Made by a program: the position numbers and the translations under genes
Source: Grammothele lineata
Lineage: Eukaryota; Basidiomycota; Agaricomycetes; Polyporales; Polyporaceae
Length of the DNA: 64,000 bases
Reading direction: 5' to 3'
NCBI GenBank assembly: GCA_002150815.3
Contig: NDFF03000149.1
Coordinates: forward strand, 1-64,000
In this document: piece by piece, positions 55,783 to 64,000 of the stretch
Layout: the number at the start of each line of letters is the position of its first letter
Position numbering within the stretch: the stretch's first letter is position 1
The notes under the pieces: generated by a model
The model's database searches: none
What the model was told of the DNA's origin: nothing
What the model saw: only the letters and a program-made list of their open reading frames with translations

Positions 55783-57660
55783 CTAAGTGTCTCCGAAGTC
55801 GTCATTCTCCACGTCCGAAGCTTTGCTTTCCACATCATTCATCCACGGATAGCACCAATACTTCTCTTCTCCATCGACCCGCCACGCCGCGTCCTCGTCC
55901 GTCTCCCCGAACGCGCTCTCACCCGGTCCTGCGAGCTCCAACGCCCAAACGTGCTTCGCAACGCCAGCTTCCTCGAAGATCCTCGAAACCCTCCTGAACA
56001 CGTCGACCCACGTGCACGTCCCATACCCAGGGACTTCCCAGAGCTGGACGACAACCTGATCCAGTGTGCATCCTACTGCATCGTACGCCTCGGCCACCCG
56101 CGCGAGCGTCGTAGCGAGAGTTTGCATCTCCTTCACCCGCTGTTCTGTCATCGTGCTGCCGTATACGAACGCGCGGCGCCCTGCGAGTGCGCCGCACGAG
56201 GTGATGACCAGCTTTCGGAGCTTGGGGTACGTGACGCCTATGGTCCCGTCCCAACGTCGCTGACCACACAGCTGAGTCAGGAGCGCTCCAGCTTTGAGCC
56301 CCGAAAAACGAATTCGGAGTTCGTGAAGGGCTGGCATGCGGAGGTCGAAGAGGGCGTCGAACGCGGAGAGGGCGTGCGACTCGGACGCCCCCACGCTGTC
56401 GTCCACGCGGGCGGTCGTGACAGACAACAGCGAGTAGTCCTCGTCGGGCGGTGGCGGCGCGTGATTAGAAGGGATGCTCCAGGAGAATCGAAGGCGACAG
56501 CCGCGGTCTGCGCGGGAGAGCGCGAATTGAAGACGGGTGCGCTGGTGGGTGATTGATAAGTCGCGAGCGGTACTCATGACGCCCTTGTTGGCGGAATGTA
56601 CCAGGGTAGGGTAGTCCGGACTTGGGCAATGGACAAGATCCTGGATTCGGATTACAGTATCACTGGGGAGGACTATATTCGAGAGAAAGGGGAGGTAGGC
56701 AGCGGCGCCGCATTGAATGAGCACAATGGAGCGGAGGCGGGAAAGGGAGATCGGTCGTCGTGATGATGGAATTGAATGAGTGGACTGGCTAGTGAGTAAC
56801 AAGGGGCTCGGAGAGAAACGAATACAATGAAGGAATTCAAGATGTGGAGTGTTAGAGATGAATGATATGATGTCTGAGTTCGTTAGTCTTCTGCTCAAAG
56901 GAGACAAGAACAGGTGAGTGAGGTGGAGGAACTGGGAGCGAGGGAGACCAAAACTTCCGGAAAGCGCAAGCCCTTTCAAGGAGACGAGTGGATTCCGAGA
57001 GAACAGGGGGTGGACGGAGGGCTCGTGTTGCGGCTTTTGCATGGTGTGTATATAAAGACTTTCGAGAGAAGACAAATCTGCATCGATCAACAACGGCGGA
57101 AGATTCGAGTGATGAGCTCGCATGCCAAGCGCCTTCAGACGGTGTAGAACAGTTGGGACGGCGTTTCGCACCGCTAGCAACCTCTTATCAACGAAAGTAG
57201 ACCGTGTCCAGAGCGAAATGGGTAGGTTTCCCGTGCGCTTGCTGAATGCGAGGAACTGGCTCGGATAACGGACGTCCAGGCGCGTCCAGAAAGAGGGGCA
57301 GCCGAGCAGGATGTTGCGCCAATGCCCACAGACGTGTGTGAGAAGAATAAGCGGACGGGTGTCTACAAACCCAAACGGGCCGTCCGGCGAGCCTGTCATC
57401 TCGATGCTAGATTTGACATATGGACCTTCGAGACAAGGGGCGGCGGCGAGCCGGAAGAACTCAAGGAGAATCTCAGTCGGGAGGCGATGAATGGGGATTG
57501 AGCTGTTCCACTTGCGCCTGCGGTCGAGGGAAACCCTCTTCGAAAGGTTTTCGAGGGTGACACTGAAGGAACTCAGCTCGTTCAAGCTGTCCTTGAAGGC
57601 TGATTGGCTATCATTATTATCAACCTGAAAGGATAGTGGCTCACCTGAGAATATGAGCAT
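55783..57660 (-). CDS. F-box/LRR protein B, inverted paralog of A
   Basis: Exons complement(55783..57599, 57645..57660) encode 610 aa. It has the same layout as A: IHRLPTEILLEFFRLAAAPCLEGPYV, then LLTHVCGHWRNILLGCPSFW, LRR-like repeats, and a C-terminal ETDED-AAWRVDGEEKYWCYPW block shared almost word for word with A. The 16-nt first exon (MLIFS plus one base) and intron position equal those of A. An upstream in-frame ATG at 57723 would add 21 residues if the first intron is kept with that start. Predicted SCF substrate adaptor; substrate unknown. Overall similarity to A looks moderate, so the duplication is not recent. Confidence 0.87.
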   Translation of the reverse strand: MLIFSGEPLSFQVDNNDSQSAFKDSLNELSSFSVTLENLSKRVSLDRRRKWNSSIPIHRLPTEILLEFFRLAAAPCLEGPYVKSSIEMTGSPDGPFGFVDTRPLILLTHVCGHWRNILLGCPSFWTRLDVRYPSQFLAFSKRTGNLPISLWTRSTFVDKRLLAVRNAVPTVLHRLKALGMRAHHSNLPPLLIDADLSSLESLYIHTMQKPQHEPSVHPLFSRNPLVSLKGLALSGSFGLPRSQFLHLTHLFLSPLSRRLTNSDIISFISNTPHLEFLHCIRFSPSPLLLTSQSTHSIPSSRRPISLSRLRSIVLIQCGAAAYLPFLSNIVLPSDTVIRIQDLVHCPSPDYPTLVHSANKGVMSTARDLSITHQRTRLQFALSRADRGCRLRFSWSIPSNHAPPPPDEDYSLLSVTTARVDDSVGASESHALSAFDALFDLRMPALHELRIRFSGLKAGALLTQLCGQRRWDGTIGVTYPKLRKLVITSCGALAGRRAFVYGSTMTEQRVKEMQTLATTLARVAEAYDAVGCTLDQVVVQLWEVPGYGTCTWVDVFRRVSRIFEEAGVAKHVWALELAGPGESAFGETDEDAAWRVDGEEKYWCYPWMNDVESKASDVENDDFGDT

Positions 57661-59111
57661 TCTGTTCGTATTTCTCTTCCAAGGAAGAGACAAGAGACGA
57701 TAGATCTCTCGATGCACAGTCATTACCTGTACTAGTACAGGAGTCTTTGGTTGACATAGATCTTGTGCAACTGTGGCGATGGCGAGTGGTCGGCCCTGTG
57801 TTGAAGCTAAGTAACAAGCACTACTAGTATGGTGTCAGTGTCGGACAAGTAAGGGAAGCGCCCAAACGTGCGAGCCGTGTGGAGTTTGACTCGATCTCTT
57901 CGATCTGAACCAGTTTGAACCAGATCTGATCCTGGAGTGTCTGATGGGTTAAGTACACTGTACGACGGTGTTCGGATCCAATGAGTGATATGCGTTGTGC
58001 CCCGCCGGGTGATTTCGTTTCTGGAGCTCTAAGATGCCATCTTACCCTATTTGAATGATGGAAGAGCGTGCAGACGTCATACGTCCATAGTCGCCCCTCA
58101 CAATAACCTCAAATGCCTTCTATCTTTCAGTTTAAACGCGCTCCAGGAACGCACCATGCGTGCGACTTACACCAGCCTCCTACTAGTCTCCCCGAGCAGA
58201 CCACTTTCGCGCACCACCGACAGGAAGGATTGAGGCGCTCTCTTACAACCTCCAACGTGTGGCAGACAGTTGGATCCGCGCCCCGCTTCCGGGAGGGACC
58301 AACGTACGCTCTCTGATAATGGCCTCCCAATGCCCGACAGAAAGCAAGACAGCGATGCGATTCACAGAAAGAAACGAGAAGCGAGAAACGGGACACGAGC
58401 TACTGCTACGGCATTATGTATATACATCCTAGACGCGGAGCCTGGGGCGGGTTCGATAAGGGGGTAGGGAAGGGGGGCAATTCGAGTTGGTGACGCTCCA
58501 ATATAACGGAACACGGGGGCGAGGGCAGACGGACGCTGTGGAAGGAGAAGGAGATGGCGGGAACGCACGTTCGTGCTGGGTGTGGGGAGGGGGGAGATTG
58601 AGGCCTGAGGCCGGTTGACGGGGGTGAGAGGCCGAACGGGTGTGGAAATTGAGGAATTGTGGGATTCTGAGCTCCGGTGCGAGGTATATACTATAAGGCA
58701 TGTGTGGCTTGGTGGTGTGTGGGAGGCGACGGTGGGCACGGGGACGAGAACTGACACGGACACTGTAGACGTAGGGTGGAGAGATGCGAGCGACGAAACG
58801 AGTGGCGGGGTGTACGCTGAGATAGGCGGATAATATTTACGATGTACGCGAACGAGGAAAAGGCGGGTAGGTCACCGGGGAGTAGGTGCGGATGAAGGGG
58901 GAGGGGGGAGCGGTGATAATGCGAGAGCGTAGTGCGGGAGAGACGAACACGGATGCGAACCCCATTGACTCCATGCTGTCCAGCCACACCGTCCCGTACG
59001 CTCCTTGTGTCTCCGGGGGTTGTCCAGCGTGCTCGTCGCGCGCGACGGGCGGGGGAGACGGGAGGGAAGAGTGTGTCGGCGGACGAGCGAGGGAGGGTGA
59101 GAGGGGCCGTT
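57661..59111. other. Intergenic region
   Basis: 1.45 kb with the F-box B promoter and the 3' flank of the second gamma gene. TGAACCAG occurs twice around TT at about 57908-57926. No supported gene; Pro/Ser-rich frames near 58400-59200 are noise and partly antisense to the gamma 3' exon. Confidence 0.45.
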
Positions 59112-59811
59112 TTACATGACCACACATTGGCAGCCCTGATTCGGCATTGCGAAGGGGTCCTCTGCCTTGCTGACTGGACCCCACACCGAAGGGATCTGTG
59201 CGCGTCCGAAGATGAGTAAAATGAAAAGCAGACAGGCGTCAGGATACGACGAGACCGGAAACAGTCCGTCTCCGACGGCGCGACCGGTGCCGATCGAGGC
59301 GGTGGATGTCGTTCGTCCGAATGAGACTACGCTGACGCGTCAAAGCGATCTTGCACCCGAAGGTAATCGGAGGGGATGGACAGCGGCTCGCCCAATCGCA
59401 CATCCCTCGTCGCTCGCCTCACTCGACGCAATAGCGGAGAAAATGAAGCGGGAGCAAGGGAGAGCATACGATACGAACGAACCGACGAGCTTCCCCGCAC
59501 AAGGCCCACGAAAACCATCAAAGATAGGACCGGGACACCATCCGCGCACGGGAAGCAGTCGCAGGGGCGAAAACTTCGAAAAGGAACAGAACTCACGAGA
59601 TGATCTGGTGTGGACTTGCAGTAGTTGATCAAGCTGGGAAAACGTTGAACGACTGGCTGAGTGGGGCACGAAAGACGGCAGCTCACCTCTTGCTCGCCTC
59701 GCTGACCCTGATGCGCGGCCGTGCGAGGTCTTCCCTGAGCCGCTGGTTGTGCTCCGAGAGCCTGCGGAGCCTGAGCTCGGACGTGGACTGCTTCGAGGGA
59801 CGGCTGCTCAT
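59112..59811 (-). CDS. Heterotrimeric G-protein gamma subunit, copy 2
   Basis: Three exons, complement(59112..59195, 59597..59633, 59687..59811), give 81 aa. The first exon encodes [17 protein letters not shown] and is nearly identical in protein to copy 1. The second ([13 protein letters not shown]) and third ([14 protein letters not shown]) diverge more. The end is GCQCVVM: CaaX box CVVM with an upstream cysteine two residues away, a farnesylation-type signal. Exons of 125 and 37 nt match copy 1 exactly. Intron 2 is 401 bp, far longer than others here, so the last exon is easy to miss and open frames there stop early. It is divergent from the coiled-coil gene over 380 bp. Confidence 0.9.
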
Positions 59812-60191
59812 GGTGGGGGCGAGTGCGGGGTGGGAGGGCCTGTGCGGGGGTGGGAAGGCTCGTTGAGGGGGGAACGAAGAGCTGTACCGGCTCTGTGAGA
59901 AGACAGAGAAGAGGCCGCGGGCGGGAGAGAGGAGCGAAGGAGCGAAGGGGCAGGGCGTCCGGCGGGAGCAACCTCTGACGGGCGTCGGGAACCAGCGGCA
60001 GCGGCCAGAACCTCCTCCAGCCCCCGGCGCTCGCTCTCGGGCCACGGCCAAGTCCCCGGCGCTTCCTCTCTCGCTCTGTGGGTCCACTCGCGGTCCACCG
60101 ATCGCTCCCTGCCGCGGCCTTTCAGTTCCTCCTCTTCCTCTACCCTCCAGCTTCCCCGCCTCGCTGCCGCAGCCGCGAACGCGAACGCGTC
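59812..60191. promoter_or_regulatory. Divergent promoter, gamma copy 2 / coiled-coil gene
   Basis: 380 bp, GC-rich with pyrimidine tracts on both strands. No TATA box found. Confidence 0.45.
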
Positions 60192-61444
60192 ATGGCCAAG
60201 CACCCGACCCAGCTCCTTCAGCGAGCCTCGCCGCGCGCCCACAGGTCGCCCCGCTACCGTACGTACTCCCACCCATCGTCCTCCGCCCCGGAGCCCCCAC
60301 GCGCGCCCTGCGCTCACGCGGCGGCTCGCAGCCACTCGGGCTGTTTCGCATCATCAGAAGCAGGCAGTCATATCGTCCAGGCCTATTCACGGACTCGGCA
60401 CCCTACGCAGCCCCGCGGTGCGGTCGCGACTGCACTCGACCGGCACGGGCCGTCTCCTTCCTGCGCGTCGTCAGCTTGCTACTATCCACGAAGAACCTGA
60501 GGAGGAAGAGGGGCTTGAGAACACACCGCATATATTCGGCGATGCGCGTGTTTCTGGCAAGTATCTTGAGAATTGGCAGTTCGACCAGCCTCGCGCGGGT
60601 CCGTCGCGCAAGTTGAATGAAGATGTGGAGATGTTCAGCGGGGAAGAGGAAAACGCATTGACTGCTATGCTCCAAGAAAGGTATGTGCTCTATGTGGCGC
60701 ATATATGTATGTAACAATGCTGATTTGACTGGTAGCATCCCGGAAGACGACGAGGCAGACCAGCTCATCGCTCTCGTCGAGCAGCTGAGAGCACCCATGG
60801 CAGCCCAAGGGATGAACCTCAAGCAACACCTCAAGGACGTCATTCTCCCTACGTTCGAGTGCATCAAGTCCACACATGGCGCCATAGACAACAAGCGTGC
60901 GTTCCTAACCCACTATATGCGCGCATCTTACCTCCCTCCCCTACCAGTCGACCTCGCATTCGGCGCGGGTCTCCTCACATTCGACGAAGTATGCAAGAAA
61001 GTCGAGCGCATCGCCCTCCACGACGAAGACGACCTCCGAACCGCACGCGCCGAGTCTCAGGTGCGCCCCCGTCTCCCCTCCGTCCCCGTCCCCGCTCCGC
61101 CGACCGCCGCACGACGCGCAGGCGAGCATGCTGAAGACACTGGACGAGCTTGAGCGCGCATATGCTCGCAGGAAGGAGCTCTGGACCGCCCTCGAGGCCG
61201 ACCTGGAACGCTGCGGTGACTATTCTTTGACGCTCTGAGATTGCGTTGTCGGCTTGTCGACGCTGACTCTCTCTCTCTGTGCATACAAGCTACCCGCGCG
61301 TCTGCTGAGCTGGAAGCGCTGTCGACGGACGTGGAGAGGACCATCGCTGTATTGGAGAAGAAAGGCAAGACTTTGGACAAGGACTCGGCCTCTGCAGCAA
61401 ACCAGAAGATGCTTCGCAATCTCGTGGCTCAATTCTCCGCTTGA
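60192..61444 (+). CDS. Coiled-coil protein, unassigned
   Basis: A model 60192..60244, 60381..60680, 60736..61060, 61122..61215, 61290..61444 gives 308 aa in phase. The last four exons are secure; the first rests on a weak GTCGCC donor. After an Arg-rich start and an acidic EEPEEEE stretch there is FSGEEENALTAMLQE, a conserved-looking central region (ADQLIALVEQL, LPTFECIKSTHG, YMRASYLPPLPVDL), then a continuous C-terminal coiled coil (LKTLDELERAYARRKELW, ELEALSTDVERTIAVLEKK). The layout recalls small kinetochore or spindle coiled-coil subunits, which diverge fast in fungi, but no family signature is certain. Nuclear location is inference. Confidence 0.65.
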
Positions 61445-62809
61445 CGTGGTCGCCCGGTCGTTTGTTCTTGTTCCGTCTCTGCCCTCCGTTCTGCCGTTTG
61501 AACGTTCATCTTGTAGCCCTAGTCAATATCCCTTGTACAATAGACAGCTGTACGATAGGCTATATGCGAGGCCCCCTGGTTGCTGTTTACGACGTTATAG
61601 ACCCCAACGCCGGCGCTTCACATGTGGCCTGGTGGTTAGGTGTGTGCAACCACAGGCTGTGAAAACCACCGTCCAATAATTAGGAAATGAAATAACTCCT
61701 GTATCCCTTTCTTGCTGACTATCATTACTCCGAACCTCTGCCGGGATGTACATCGGAGCTTCAACGGGAGGACAGCTCGTCCAAAACTCCCCGGACTTGT
61801 CTTCCTCATCCCTCCGTTGATCTCTCTTCCTCTCTCCTTTCTGAGTCTGTCCCGACAACGCATTTGGACAAGGTACGTTTTCTCTGCTGTTGTCCCTATC
61901 CGTATCTACCCTCCTACTTCTCCGTTCTATCATTTTTGTATGCAGGCTAGTTCACTGGCAGCGGCGCTGGAGTTAGCAGAATATCAGTCTGACGTTGGGT
62001 AAGTGCTCCACTAGTTCCCGTGTTCGATGCCCCTCCCCCAGTCAAGCTGTGTCTCACACCTCCCGTGTCTTTCCCCCTATGATTTGTTCCGACTATCCAC
62101 AGCACAATCGTCGCTAAGCCAACCACGCGCTGTACCAGTGTATCCCAGCCGGCGGAAAGTGTACGTTCAGACTGCCCTGTACTAGTGACTTGTGTCGTTC
62201 GCCCGCTAGTTCTAGTGTTCCGGGGTGGGAAAAGTATTGGGTTGTTGTCGATTTAGTATACTGTGTAGACTGTACTACAGTTGTTAGTCCTAATTGTGCT
62301 GGTATCGTCTAGCAGTAATACATTTATTTGAACTATTCTTCGTCTTTTGATTGTCTGAACAAAGTGATTGCGAGCCGCCATTCTATCCGACACGCGAACC
62401 GGGCGCTGATCTCGAGTATCGTTTGCCGTTGTATGACCTAACATGTTGGCACCGGGCAGTTCGTCAGGCCGCCGTCAGACCCGCCCGCCAGCTGACGGTC
62501 AGCCCCCTCTGAGATCAGCATGGTGTCATTTTCGTTTTTTGCATGACCGCCAGCTGATATGGGCGCTGTCGACAGCCGACCGCCCACAGGCGGCGCCATC
62601 ATCCGTCCCAGCTGACGATCAGGTCGCCCCGGGTTGGCGGTGTACAGTCGAATAGGACGCGCACGCGATCTGCCCGCCGAGGGATGACGACGGTGACGTC
62701 AGGGTAATAAGGTGTGGAACGCAAACACCAAGACGCCGCAGGTGACTGCAGGCATATATACAACCCCCCGGGCTTTCTCAGCCCCAGAATACCCTATCGT
62801 CCTCTCAAT
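61445..62809. promoter_or_regulatory. Intergenic region and DUF3429 promoter
   Basis: 1.36 kb. A block at 61945-62000 looks like an isolated exon (acceptor TATGCAG, donor GTAAGTG) but has no partners. CAGCTG occurs at 62489, 62551 and 62609. A TATA element CATATATA at 62753-62760 lies 50 bp before the next start codon. Confidence 0.55.
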
Positions 62810-64000
62810 ATGCTCGCCGCCGCTCTCCGTCGTGCCCCCATCGCGCTCCGGCGCCCGTTCTCTACCGTTTCCCCCATCTCGCCTCTCCTCAGACAGACTT
62901 CCATCGCACGCCCGACTGCTTCGCTTCTCCGCAACCAGCTGATTGTACGTGGGGCCGCGAGCTCCGTGTCTGGGCGCCCGGGGTCGCAGACCCTCGGGCA
63001 TGCCGCGCAGAACATCCGCGAGGAAGTTGGCCAGTCCGCCGCGGACCTGGCCAAGTCCATTGCTGGCGGGAATGTGTATGTCGACAATGTTGAGCCCACG
63101 CAGCAGACCTTCGTACGTATGACCGTGGCCTATTTGAGGGCGCGTCCTAGGCTGATGTGTGAACCTGGTAGCTTGGAATCACGAACCAAGTCGCACATGC
63201 GGTGCCGATGCCGTATGTGATCTTCGGTCTTGCAGGAGGCTTGCCCTACCTCGGAGCCTCGGGTGCGACGATCTATCTCGCCCGTCAGGCAGGTGCTGCG
63301 GCGCAAGGTCGGTCGTGTCCTCGGTTGCAGAAGACGAGTTCTCAAACTCAAACTTTGTACAGGCTTGATTCCGAACATCGACCCTGGCGTCGCGACCACC
63401 CTGCTCGACCAGGCACTGCAAATCCAGACTACGTACGGCGCCGTCATGCTGTCGTTCCTCGGTGCGCTGCACTGGGGCTTCGAGTTCGCAGGCTACGGTG
63501 GCCACAAGGCGTACCCCCGTCTGCTGCTGGGCGCCGCTCCAGTGGTGTTTGGATGGTCGACGCTCGCGCTGCAGCCGATGAACGCGCTCATCGCGCAGTG
63601 GCTTGGTTTCACGACGATGTGGTGGGCTGACCTGCGTGCGACCGGAGCGGGATGGGGTAAGTGGCTGCCGTCAAGTATAACGATGACATGAATACTCACC
63701 TATCCTCCAGCGCCGAAGTGGTACTCGCAGTACCGTTTCTACCTGTCCATTCTGGTCGGGACGTGCATCATCGGCTCCCTCGCGGCCACCAGCTACTGGG
63801 GCCCTGTGGGTGGCCACGGCTTCCTGAGCCATGATCTCCAAATGGTGCGTACAAGTCTTCAGGCACGCTCAAATTCAGTCGTGCTCACAGTGCCGTGACA
63901 GATTCGCGCAGAGCGCAAGCAGAAGCAGCCCGCTGACCACGGCACTATTTCGGGAAACATCGAGGCCGTTCCTGCCAACGAGGATAGCGATCACTATGTG
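62810..64000 (+). CDS. DUF3429 mitochondrial inner-membrane protein, partial
   Basis: Five exons so far (62810..63112, 63172..63307, 63363..63656, 63711..63844, 63902..64000 and beyond) encode 322 aa before the window ends without a stop. The first 60 residues are rich in Arg, Ala, Ser and Leu with no acid (MLAAALRRAPIALRRPF), a mitochondrial targeting signal. Then come membrane segments VPMPYVIFGLAGGLPYLG, AVMLSFLGALHWGFEFA, LLLGAAPVVFGWSTLAL, TTMWWADLRATGAGWAPKWY and LVGTCIIGSLA, the DUF3429/TMEM69 pattern. Function unknown; inner mitochondrial membrane is inferred from the leader and family. The hydrophilic C-terminus ends at the window edge. Confidence 0.9.

Noticed and set aside
61625..61680. 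tRNA-like sequence with a box A match (TGGCCTGGTGG)
   Set aside because: No box B (GGTTCGA), no closing acceptor stem.
61945..62000. Isolated exon-like block with good acceptor and donor
   Set aside because: No neighbouring exons keep the frame, and it has no start or stop context.

Overview
The window reads as nuclear DNA of a filamentous basidiomycete, most likely a wood-decay agaricomycete of polypore type. Genes are packed on both strands and cut by many introns of about 45-70 bp with GTRNGY donors. Gene content fits: F-box/LRR proteins, a DUF6533 membrane protein, a class II P450, a fused tryptophan synthase, and C2H2/RING proteins. The species assignment is inference. No rRNA, tRNA or CRISPR array was found. 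Most gene models below were spliced by hand, and the reading phase closes at every junction unless stated otherwise.

Layout. 1-480 is repeat-rich DNA next to a 5'-truncated F-box gene. 1.5-14.3 kb is a compact housekeeping block: a cyclic phosphodiesterase, an unassigned protein, a DUF1776 SDR-like protein, a 15-exon EF-hand/ZZ-finger protein of about 1,677 aa, and a TLC-domain membrane protein. 14.3-25 kb is accessory: a LINE-like remnant, a DUF6533 gene, a gene-poor stretch, and a tandem pair of proteins with four N-terminal zinc knuckles and a C-terminal RING. 25-29.7 kb holds a 12-exon P450 and a small gene that only shows after splicing. 29.7-34.5 kb is a tandem pair of ADGF-type adenosine deaminases. 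34.8-42.6 kb is housekeeping again: a Csm1/Pcs1 monopolin subunit, an L-asparaginase with ankyrin repeats, and tryptophan synthase, the last two divergent over 206 bp.

43.6-46.1 kb carries two Pro/Ala-rich proteins behind clear TATA boxes. From 48 to 60 kb, a G-protein gamma gene and an F-box gene on the + strand face a second F-box gene and a second gamma gene on the - strand. All four point toward about 55.4 kb, as if a two-gene block had been duplicated in inverted orientation, with eIF2B-beta lying inside one arm. The window ends with a coiled-coil protein and a DUF3429 mitochondrial membrane protein that runs off the edge.

The most useful leads are the inverted gamma/F-box block, the zinc-knuckle/RING tandem pair (one copy has a one-base phase break), GC-AG introns gained in one deaminase paralog, and a ~23-bp periodic array beside the deaminase genes.
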